Source: Verrucomicrobiota bacterium
Lineage (GTDB): Bacteria; Verrucomicrobiota; Verrucomicrobiia; Limisphaerales; JADJPG01
Reading direction: 5' to 3'
Assembly: GCA_016713365.1 (NCBI GenBank)
Contig: JADJPG010000040.1
Location: 1-64,000 of the forward strand
Length of the DNA: 64,000 nucleotides
Every line of letters begins with the position of its first letter. The first letter of the stretch is position 1. The translations under genes and the position numbers were made by a program. The notes beneath the pieces are model-generated. The model was not told the DNA's origin. It made no database searches and worked only from the letters and a program-made list of their open reading frames with translations. Below are positions 39,172-51,100 of this stretch, in pieces.

Positions 39172-42100
39172 ATGAAGAGAACGACGTTGAGCATTCTCGT
39201 TGGTTGCACGCTGGCCGCCTCGGCCTCCGCGCAGAACGCCACGAAGCCCGCGCCCGCCGCCGCCGCGGCGCAACCCGCGCGCAACATCCGCTTCCAGTTT
39301 GATGGAATGCCGTACTCGGACGTCGTCGAGCGTTTCGCGCAGATGGCCGGCAAGCCGCTCATCGCCGACACGAACATCACCGGGACGATCACGTACAACG
39401 ATCCCACGGCCTACAGCTACACCGAGGCGCTCGACACGTTGAACATCATGCTCTCGATGAAGGGCCTGATGCTGATCGAGTCCGGCAATTATCTCCGCCT
39501 CGTTCCGTTCAAGGAGCTTCCCGCCATGCCGCTGCGAATTCTGCGTGGCACGGATGCCACGGGCGATGTCCGCCCCGGCGAAGTGGTGACCGTGGTGCTC
39601 GACATCAAGAATCTGGAGTCGAAGGAGATCGTGGACTCGATCACGTCGATGCTTTCCAACGCCGGTTCTGTGGCCGCGTTACCCAAAGGCCGCGGGATGA
39701 TCGTCACCGACCGGCTTGCGAACATTCAACGCGTTCGCGCGTTGCTTGCGACCATCGACACCGAGGCGACGGTGAACCGGCAGATGAAGACCTACACGCT
39801 GCTGCACGCCAGCGGTGCGATTGTGTCGGACCTGCTGAACCGCACGTTCGGAATCGCCACCGCTCCGAAGCGCACGACCTACAATCCGAACTCGAAGGCG
39901 ATGGAAGTTCTGCCGCCGGATCCGAACGATTACATCACTTCGGTGTACGACGAAGCGTCGCGCACGATGGTTCTGTTTGGCCCGAACGAACGCCTCACGC
40001 TCGCCGAGGAGCTGATCAACAAGTTCGAGCAGAAGGACGGTCCCGGCGGTGATGTCCGCATCTATTTCCCGCAATCGATCAAAGCTGACGAGCTGGCGAA
40101 CGTGATTCGGCAGGCGATCCCTGGCGTGGCTGCGCCCGGCGATACCGCCGCCAATGCCGCTACGAAGGCACGAGTCATCGCCGACGCGTCACAGAACCGT
40201 CTGATCGTGGCCGCGCCGATTCCCGGACAGCTCGAGCAGATCGACCAACTCATCTCCCGTCTCGACAAGGGTGCTGTCGGAACGGTCGGTGGCACGACGA
40301 ACGTCCCGCTCCGTTCGCAATCCGTCCAGCTCACAAAAGTCTTCCGCCCGCGCGCGGCGGATTCGACGAATCTTGCCTCCATCCTCACGCAGGCGCTCAC
40401 GCGTCGTTCGGCTTCCGGCCAGATGGTGACCACCGCGAGCGTCAGTCATGATCCCGCCAGCGGCAGCGTCGTCCTCAGCGGCAGCCCCGGTGATTTGCAG
40501 ATCGCTTCGGACATCGTGACGCAGCTCGAAACGGGCACGACGAGTCCGGTGAGATTGCAGACGAAGTTCATTGATGTCGGCAGCGCGACCGAGGCGAAGC
40601 GCATCCAGCCGATGGTTGAGCAGCTCTATCGCGATCAAGTCAGCTCGGGCGCGTTCAGCGCCGGACCGCATGCGAAGATCATGGCGGACGCAGATTCCGG
40701 CCGCATCATCGTTACGGCGAGCGAGGAACATCTCAGCCGCGTCGAGGACATCATCCGCCAGTTGCGTTCGGACAAGGCCCAGACCCAATCGCGCCGTCTG
40801 CAAATCATCACGCTGAAGAACTCACGCGCCGAGGCCGCGTTGCCGAATATCCAAAATCTGATCGCCGACCGGATGAGCGAGCGCCGTTTTAGCGACGTTC
40901 CAAAGCCTTCGATCATCGCCGACGCGCCGAACAACCGTCTCCTGGTCACTGCGACCGACGAGCAGATCACCGCGATTCAACAGGTCGTGACCGTGGTTGA
41001 TGTCGCGCCGGCGGCGGTGAAGCGCGAGATGCGCGTCATCCCGCTCCGCGCCAAGCCGGCGGCGGAAGTCATTCCGACCGTCACCTCGCTGCTCGAGCAA
41101 ACCGCGGATGCGCCTTCGAATCCGTTGCTCGCGCCGAAGCTCATGGCCGACCCGACCGGCAAGCAGATCATCGTTCTGGCGATGGCTTCGGACTTCGAGC
41201 GCATCGAGAAACTCGTCGCGCAGTTCGATGCCACCGCGGCGACCTCCGCACCGCGGCAGTTCCGAGCGGTCGAACTGTTCGGGAGGAACGCCGCCGATCT
41301 GACGCCGCTCGTCACGCAGCTCTACACGGAACAACTGCGCGGCCAGCCCGAGCCGCCGGGTGGACCAGCGACGGTGCTCGCGGAGACGAAGGAGAACCGC
41401 ATTATGGTCAGTGGAGCGGAGCAGGAGATCACCCGCGTCGAGGCCATCATCCGGCAGCTCGATCCCGCTGGGCGTAAGGGTTCGAAGGAGGAGACGCGCG
41501 TCATCCGCATGAAGGCCGCGCTTGCAGCCGAACTCGCCAGTCTCGTCGAGAAGAGTCTGAACGCGCAGTCGCAGCAGGTCAAAGTGCTGGTCGATGCGCG
41601 CAGCAACAGCCTGGTGGTTTCCGGCGACAGCGCGGCGGTAGAGGCGGCTTCCGAAGTGATTCGCCAGCTCGACACGCGATCCGACGTGCAGCCGCGCGAG
41701 ATGCGCATCATCGAGTTGAAGCAGGGTGATGCGAACACGATTTCCAGCATCGCAAACAATCTCGCGGTGGAATTAATCAAGGATCAGCGCGGGCCGGATT
41801 ACACGCCGCAGACGCGCATTACGCCGGATGCGACGTCGAACCGTCTCATTGTCAGCGGACCAAAGGATGAGCTGAACACGGTTTCCAAAGTCGTCGAGCA
41901 GCTCGACCAAGCTCCGGAGGCCGCCGGTGGCGCGCGGGTCTTCAAGCTGGTGAGCGCGGACGCGGCGCAAGTGGTCGGCGTGGTTTCGAACGCGATGTTG
42001 AAGTTCGACAATCGCAACAAGCCCATCCAGCGCGTGACCATCTCGCTCGATCGCGAATCGAACAGCATCATCATCGCGGGTCCGCGCAATGACCTGAAGG

Positions 42101-45100
42101 ACGCTGAGAACATTATCCAGCGCCTCGACAACGAAGGCATCGATCCGACCGCGACCGGCGCGACGGCGGGCAAGGCGCGCGAGTTGAAGATCATGGACGT
42201 GCAGAGCACTGACGTGGACGGACTCGCCGCGCTGGCGATGAAGGTTTTCTCCGCGCAGAACGCGGGCCGCACCGTGACGAACTTGGTCAGCATCACGCCG
42301 GAACCCAACGGCAAGCGTCTCATCGTCCTCGCGCCGTCGGGCGTGTTGTCCCAGGTCGAGACGGTGGTCGCCACGCTCGACAGCAAGCCGGATCAGGGCG
42401 TGCGTGAGTTGCACGTCGTGGATTCGAAGAATGGTTCCGTGACGGAACTCCTGCCGAACGTGCAGCGCATCTACACCGAGCAGACGCAGGGACGTTCCGG
42501 CAAACCGGCGACGATTTATCCCGATTCGAGCGGTCGACGCCTCGCGGTCTTCGGCACGAAGGAGCAGGCGGCGCAGGTGCAGCAGATCGTCGATGTGCTG
42601 GCGTCCGAGACGCGCGCGCCGCGGGAGACGAAGACGTTTGATTTCGGACGGCTCGCGGAAGCGCAACGCATCCTGCCCATCGCACAGCAACTCTATCGTG
42701 ACCAGCTCGTGAACAACCCGAGCATGGGCGCGGCGGACGCCCAATTGATCAGCGATGGCAAGACCGGGCGGTTGATTGTCAGCGCACGCGCGGATCAGTT
42801 GAAGGTCATCGAGGAGATCGTTTCGCGCCTGCAGATCACGGCGACCACCAACCAGACCTCGCGCGAGACCAAGGCGTTTGAAGTGGGCTCGGCGGCGGAC
42901 GTGCAACGATTGCAGCCGCTCGTTCAGCAGCTTTACACGGATCAATGGCGCGATAAGGCGGAGACGGATCCGGCAGACGCGCAGATTGTGGCGGACCCGC
43001 GCGCGGGCCGCATCATCGTCACCGGCAAGCCGGAGCACGTGAAGCAGATTGAGGTCATTCTCCAACAGCTCGGCACGAACAAGGCGCGCACCGAGGCGCG
43101 CGACACGCGCATCTTTGATCTCACGACGGCGAGCGCGGTGGAACTGGCGGCGACGGTGCGCACGCTTTATCTGGAACAGGCTAAGGCCCGTCTCGGCGCG
43201 CAGCAGCCGGACACGATGATCACACCCGATGCTGGCGGCAATCGGCTCATCGTCGTCGGCGACACGAACGAGCTGAACGAAATCGAGGGCATCATCCAGA
43301 AACTCGACAAGGTCAGTGCGCAGAGCGCTTCGGCGCGAGTGTTCAAACTGAAGTCAGCCGATCCGCAGAAGGTTTCCGAGATTCTCACGACCTCGCTTGT
43401 GCGTTTCGATGCGTATGGCCGGCCGCAGAAGCGCGCGACGGTGAGCGTGGATGCGAAGACGCGGACGTTGATCGTCACGGGCGACCCGAAGGAACTGGGC
43501 AGTGTTGCGACAATCATTGAGCAGCTCGACCAGTCGCTCGGTGCGCAGCCGGATCGCAAGATGAAGGTGCTGACCTTGAAGCAGGGCAAGGTCAGCGAAC
43601 TGCTCGGGAAGGTTCGCCAGCTCTATAATGATCAGCTCACGGCGCAGCCGGACCTCGCGACGACGGACATTCTCATGATGGAAGACGCGGCGAGCAATCA
43701 GCTCCTGCTCGCGGGCAATGACCGACAGATCGCCTTGGTGGAACAGATTCTCGATAACTTGCAGGCGGCGGCGATGACTCGCGGCGAACGCGAGACGAAG
43801 TTCATCGAAGTCGGACAGGTGGATGAGCTGAATCGCCTGATGCCGCTGGTGCAGCAGTTGTATCAAGAACGCTGGAAGCATCGTGAAGTCGGTGACCCGG
43901 CGGATGCCTTCATCATCACAGACGCGAAGAACGGCCGGTTCATCGTGACGGGCCGCACCAATCATCTGGTGGAGATTGAACAGATCGTGGCCCAGCTTCG
44001 CGCGACGGATGCCGGTGCGCCGCGTGACACGCGCATTTATGATCTCTCGACCGCCAACGCCGCGGAACTGGCGACGACGGTGCGCTCGCTCTATCTGGAT
44101 CAGGCGAGGACGCGTCCGGCTGCGCAACCGCAGGAGACGTTGATTCTGCCGGACGGCACGAGCAATCGCCTCATCGTGGCCGGCGCGACGAACGAGCTGA
44201 ACGTCGTCGAGGATATCATCAAGAAGCTCGACAAGGTTTCGAGCCAGAGCGGCACGGTGCGGCTCTTCAAGTTGAAGTCCGCTGACCCGAACAAGGTGAT
44301 GGAAGTGCTCGGCAACGCGTTGATGAGCTACGACGCGTATGGGCGTCCGCGCCGCCGCGTGGGCATCACGGTGGACGCGAAGACGCGCACGATTGTCGTC
44401 GCGGGCGACCCGAAGGAATTGCAGGCGCTGCAGAACGCTTCGGTGATCATCGAGCAGCTCGACAACGCCCTCGGCGCGCAGGCGGATCGAAAGATCAAGG
44501 TGGTGGCTCTCAAGCAGGGCAAGGCGGCGGAGCTTTCGCCGAAGGTGCGCCAGCTCTATAACGACCAGCTCACGGCGCAGCCGGATCTCGCGGTCAACGA
44601 TGTGTTGATCATGGAAGATGGTCCGGCAAACCAGCTCATCCTCGCGGGCAGTGAGCCGCAGTTGAAGGTGCTGGAAAGCATCATCACGGACTTGCAGTCG
44701 GCCTCGATCAATCAGGGTCCGCGCGAGACGAAGATCTTTACGGTGGGTCAGGCAGAGGACGTGACCAAGCTCCACGGGATTGTTCAGCAGCTTTATCAGG
44801 ATCGCTGGAAGAGCCGCGACGCGGGTGACCCGCCGGATGCGCAGCTCATCGCGGACACCGCGAATGGTCGCATCGTGGCGACGGGGCGGACGAATCACAT
44901 CGCCGAACTCACAAGCATCGTGGAGATGTTGAAGGAAGCGGGAGCGGGCTCGAAGCGCGACGTTCATGTGGTGTCTTTGCAGCGCAATTCCGCGCAGGCG
45001 GTTTCCTCGATGATCAACCAGTTGTTCGCGAAGCAGGTGGCGAGCACGGACCCGGCGGACCGACTGGTGCTGAGCGCGCTGCAGGATGACCGGACGCTGG

Positions 45101-48100
45101 TGGTGGAAGCGGCGGAGAAGACCTTTGAGCGTGTCAGCGACGTGGTGAAGAAGATCGACGACACGGAGACCTCCGTGCAGAACGTAATTCAGACGGTGCA
45201 TCTCAAGAAGGGGCGCGCGGACAATCTCGCCGAAGCCATCAACGCCGCGCTGACGAATCGCGTCGGTACCGCGCTGGCCAAGCGCGTGAGCGTGACGCCG
45301 GTGCTCGGCGCGAACAGTCTGCTCATCAACGGCCCGACCAACGCGGTCGAGGACGTGATGAAGCTCGTGCGCGAGCTCGATACCGAGAGCGAGGCGGGTG
45401 ACATCGAGGTGCGGATTTACAAACTGGAGAACGGCGCGGCGAAGGAGGTTTCTAGCATCCTTGATGACCTGTTGCAGAACGTGAGCCGATATCAGGCGCG
45501 CACGCGGACGGGACGCTTCATTCAGGCGAATGTTTCCATCGATGCGCGGGCGAACTCGCTGATCATCGCGGGCACGCCGGCGCATTTCGCGGTGGTGGAG
45601 AAGATTCTGCCGACGCTCGACAAGCAACCGGAGCGCAGCGATCGCGACGTGCAGTTCATCTGGCTGCGCAAGGCGAAGGCTTACGACGTGGTGTCGAAGG
45701 TGGAGGCGGTGTTCGACGGGCGGGATTCGAAGGAGAAGCCGGTCATCGAGGCCGATCCGCTGAACAACTCGGTGACGGTGATCGCGCGCCGCGGTGATCT
45801 GGCGCAGATTCAGGATCTCATCAACCGGCTCGACGATTCGAGCAAGGACACCAGCATGCAGGTGCGTCTGCGTCCTTTGGAGCGCGTCGCTGCCGAGCAG
45901 ATGGCGAAGATGCTCCTGAACATCTACCCGCAGATGGGCAGCGGTCAGGTGCGTGTGGTGGAGAAGACCACGGCCCCGAAAGCCGTGGCTCCGGGCGTTC
46001 CCGGTGGTGCGGTAGCTCCGCAAGGGCAGCAGCAGAATCAACCACCCACTGCACCAGCGCCGGCGCCCGCTGCGACGCCGGCCCAACCCGGTGCGCAAAC
46101 GACGCCGGATACGAACGTGGTTCAGGAAGTTGTCATCTCGGTGGACAAGGTCGCGAACGCGCTGATTCTTTCTGGTCCGGCGCAGGAACTCGACAACTTG
46201 GACCGCATCATCACGGACCTGTCGTTCAACTTTTGGGGGAACGAATCGGAGTTCCGCCTTTTCCCGCTCAAGGATGCGGACCCGGTGGTCGCTGCGCGGA
46301 CGTTGACTGAATTGCTGCGGCAAGAACCAGTGCCGGTGCAAGGGCAGCCAGGACAGCCGCCGCAAATGCGAACTCAGCAGCCCAAGATCACCGTGGTCGC
46401 CGAGCCGCGCACGCGGAGCATCATCGTGCGGGCGCGACCGACGGATTTTCCGCTGCTCGAAACGTTGATCAACCAGCTCGATGCCGCGGGCCAGGTGACG
46501 CAGGTGGAGTTCCGCGTCGTGCCGTTGACGAACGCGCCGCCGGAGAAGGTTCTTCCGCTCGTCCAGCAGATGGTCACGCAGCTGAACGTCTCGCGGCCGG
46601 GCGAACCGTTGTCGGTCACCATCGATGCGCGTTCGCGCGGTTTGCTGGTGGTGGGCCGCGACACGGTGCTGACTCAGGTCGAGAAGATGATTCGCCAGCT
46701 CGATACACCGAGCGAGTTCACCGAAGCCGAGGTGTTGATGGTGAGTTTGAAGAAGGCGAATGCGACGCAGCTTGCGGGCGTGTTGCAAAGCCTGCTCCGT
46801 CCGGGTGCGCAGGGCGAACTGACGAGCGAGGCGCGCGAACTGCAGGAGCAGGTACGCCGACTGAAGATTCAAAACGAGGCCGGCCAGAGCGTGCTGCTCG
46901 ACCTGAGCAAGCCAATCAAGATTTCCGCGGACCCGGTCGCAGGGCAGGGCGGGGCGAACCGACTGATCATTTCCTCCACGGCGGACAACTTAAAGGCGCT
47001 GGGCGCAGTGGTCGCGATGATGGACACCGTGCCGGTGACCGAGGATGCCGTGGTGAAGGTCATGGCGCTGAAGTTCGCGGACGCGAGTTCCGTGGCGCAG
47101 ACGTTAACTACGATTTTCATGCAGGGCCGTCAGCTCGCGATCGGGCCGACGGGTCCGAACGCGCAACCCGCCGGGCCGCAGGGCAAGGCGCTGGTGAATC
47201 CCTTGAACGTGGCCATCGACCCGCGGGCGAATGCGGTGATTCTCAGCGGCCAGATCGAAACGATGAACCTGGCGATGCAGTTGATCGCGGACATCGACAA
47301 ACCGCTGGACCGATTCGTGACGGAGGTGAAGCTCTTCCGCCTGAAACACGCAAGCGCGACGAAGATGGTGCCGCTGTTGCAAAGCGTGTTCACCGAGGGA
47401 CCGTCGGTGCCCGGAACAGAGGGGCTCAGCACGCAGGTTTCGCGGTTGAAGACGTTCAAGGACGGTGGCGTGACGAACCTCACCTCGGCGCCGAAGACGC
47501 GGACGGCGTTGACGATTCAGGCCGACGATTTGGCGAACATCCTCGTGGTGGCGGCGCGCTCAGACATGCTGCCGCTCATCGGCGACGTCATTGACCAGTT
47601 GGACATTCCGGCCGCGAGCGGACTGGAGACAGTGCGCATCTATCCGATGACCCACGCGGATCCATCGGCGATTCAGAAGATTCTCAACGATATCTACAAC
47701 AGCCCGCGCGCGACGACAGCGGTGCGGGCCGAGGACAAGCCGATCATCACGGTCGATGCTCGCACGAGCGCGCTGGTGGTCGCAGGCAACAGCAAGAGCT
47801 TCGCGGTTATCGAAGGCCTGCTGACGCAGCTTGATCAGAAGCTGGCGTTTGAACTGCGCGACATCCGCATCATCCCGCTCGACAACGCGGACGCGACGGT
47901 GGTCGCGGCGAACGTTCAGCGCTTGATGGACGCACGCGTGACGCAGCGGGCGACGTTGAACCAGGGCACAGCGGACACGCTCAAGGTGACGATTCTTGCC
48001 GACCTGCGGAGCAATGCGCTGCTGGTCGCGGGCGGACGCGAGAGCTTCGACATGGTGGAGTCGCTCGCGAAGCAGCTCGACAAGGCGTCACCGGCGTTGA

Positions 48101-51100
48101 GCGGACGCATCCGGCTCATTGCGCTGACGAACGCGGATTCGCGCGTGATTGCGGCGACGTTGACGACGCTCTTCACACAGCGCTACGCGTCGCAACGCGC
48201 GGCGGATGTCGGGCAGATGAGGCCAATCATCCTCGCCGATCCGCGCAGCAACAGTCTCATTGTGACGGCGAACCAGGAGGATAATGGAACGATCGACGAC
48301 CTGCTCAAGCGGCTCGATACGAAGCCGGAGAATCCGTCGCTGACGCTGACGGTGCTGCCGTTGAAGAAGAATGACTCGACGCGGGTGGCAGCGGTGTTGA
48401 AGACGGTGTTTGCGGCGCGGCTGCAGGCGCAGGCGTTGCCGGGACAGCCAGCGTTGCCGAGCGAACAGATCGAGGTGCAGCCCGATGCGTTGAACAACGC
48501 GCTGATCATTTCCGCGAGCAAGGAGAACCTGGAGTTGATTCAGGGCCTCGTCGCGAAGCTCGACACGGAGCCGACGGTGGACGGTGGTCTGCTCCAGACC
48601 TTCACGTTGCAGTTTGCGGATGCCCAGCGCGTGGCGACGATGTTGAACAGCCTGGTGCGTCAAGGGCTTTATCATCCCGGCCAGCCGTTGGGTGGCGGAG
48701 CCCGGGCGGCGGGTGGTCGCGATGCGCTGGCGATCAGCGTGGACCCGCGCAGCAACACGCTTTTCGTCAGTGCGAGCCCGGAGAACCTGGCGGTGGTGAA
48801 ATCGATCATCGAGAAGATCGACACGAAGGACTTCTCGGATGCGACCAATGTGCGCGTCTACACGCTGAAGAACGCGAAAGCCAGCACGCTGGCGACGACA
48901 TTGGAACAATTCTTCCGCGCCAAGCGCACGGCGGATTCCGTAGCGGTGAACGCAAACGAACGCAGCATCCCTGTGAGCGTGCTGGCGGACGACCGTATCA
49001 ACTCCATCATCGTGACCGGCACGAAGGAGGCGTTTGAAGCTGTGGAACGATTGATGCCGCAGCTCGATGGCGACAGCACCTTCCACCGGCTGAACTTCCG
49101 CGTGTTCGCGCTCAAGAAGGCGACGGCGCAGAAGCTTCAGCAGACGTTGCAGCCGATCTTTGCGAATCGTCCGCCGAAGGTGAAGGGCGAGCCGAACGAT
49201 CCGATCACCATCATGGCCGATCCGTGGGTGAACGCGCTGCTTGTGGGCGCGTCGGCGGATGACATGAGCACGGTGGAGAGCTTGATCAATCAGCTCGATG
49301 CGGACGCGACGGACCGCGGATTGAGCATTCACGTCTTCCCGCTGGCGAAGGCGGATGCGCGCCGGGTGGCGACGACGGTGCAGTCGCTCTTCCGCGAGAA
49401 CGCGCCGGGTTCGGTGGTGCCGGTGCAGGTCAACGCGGACGAACGCATCAACGCGATTGTGGTGTCGTGTGGCGAGACGGACGCGAAGCGCATCGGTGAG
49501 CTGGTGAAGAAGCTCGATACCGAGCAGGTGGCACGCGTGAGCGAGATTCGCGTGTTTCCGCTGAAGTTTGCCCGCGCGGATTCACTCTCCACGATGCTGA
49601 ACACGGCGTTGAACACCAAGCCGACGGCGTTGACGGAGCAGAGTCCGAACGCGCAGTCGGTGCTGCAGTTCATTTCGCGGACGGAAGGCGGGCAGGAGTT
49701 CGTCACGGCGGCGTTGAAGGAAGGCATCTTGATCACGCCGGACGCGCGGATGAACTCGCTGATCGTGAGCGGGCCGGTGGATTACATGGGGTTGATGGAA
49801 CAAATCATCACTCGCCTCGACGCGAGCTCGCCGCAGCAGGCGAAGATCAAGGTGTTCCCGTTGAAGAACGCGGATGCAGAGCAAATGGCGCGATTGCTCA
49901 TGCAGCTCTTCCGGATGACGCAGACTGCGGCGCTGGCGAATGCGTCGCAGCGTTCGATTCAATACACGCTGGTGCGCAACACCGGGAACGGTGAAGGCGA
50001 TCAGGAGGCGGCGAGCGCGACCGTGGGCACGGCGGAGCAGAACGCGCTGACGATTACGGTGGACCCGCGGACGAACAGTTTGCTGGTGGGTGGCACGGAG
50101 CACTATGTGGCGCTGGTGTCGCAGATTATCGATTCGCTGGACGCGACGGAGGCGAACGAACGGCGCACGGAAGTGGTGCGGCTGAAGAATTCGCAGGCGC
50201 AGGATGTGGCGACGGCGATCCGGAATTTTCTCGATCAGGAAAAGATCCGCACGACGCAGGGGCTGGCCCCGGACGAAATCGGGACTGCCCAGCGGCTTCT
50301 GGAACGCGAGGTGGCGGTGGTGGCTGAGCAGTTGAGCAACACTCTGCTGGTCTCGGCGAATCCCCGCTTTTTCGAACAGATCAAGGCCCTCATCGAAGAG
50401 TTGGACAAAGCGCAGCCACAGGTGCTGATCCAGGTGTTGCTGGCGGAGGTGACGCTGGACAAGGGCCTCGACCTCGGATTGAGCTGGACCTACGACAACG
50501 TGCCGTTCGCGGCTGGCATCACGGTGGACGAATCGAAGTGGATTGACGGCGGTTTCGCTTCGGCGGTCACCGGCGGCAAATACAGCTTTCTGCTCCAGGC
50601 GTTGGAAGAGGACGGGCGATTGGAGGTGCTCAGTCGTCCGCAGATTGTCACTTCGGACAACAAGGCCGCGACGATCAGCATCGGCCAGCGCGTGCCACTC
50701 ATCACGGATACCCGGGTGACGGAGCTTACCGGCAACTCAATCAGCAACTATCGTTATGAAGATGTCGGAGTGAACTTGTCCGTGACGCCGAAGATCAGTC
50801 CGGACGGGACGGTGAAGCTGGAGATCGGCACCACGAACAGCGCGGTGAGCAGCTCTTCAGTTCCGATCAGCAAGGATATCTCTGCGCCCATCATCAATCA
50901 GCGCCGCGCGAATACGACGGTGAGCGTGCCCAGCGGCCAGACGATTCTGATCGGCGGACTGATCGCCACCACGGACGACAAGCGCATGGTGAAGGTGCCT
51001 TGGCTCGGCGACATTCCGGTGATCGGGGCGATGTTCCGCAAGAGCCACAATACGCGCGAGCGGAAGGAACTGTTGATTCTTTTGACTCCGCAGATTCTGA

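Noticed and set aside
43354..46872. A 1172-residue open frame on the minus strand inside the giant secretin gene
   Set aside because: It is antisense to a clear coding frame, is full of Arg, His and Leu, has no motifs, and is explained by the G+C-rich codon usage of the sense gene. Similar antisense frames occur opposite most long genes here.
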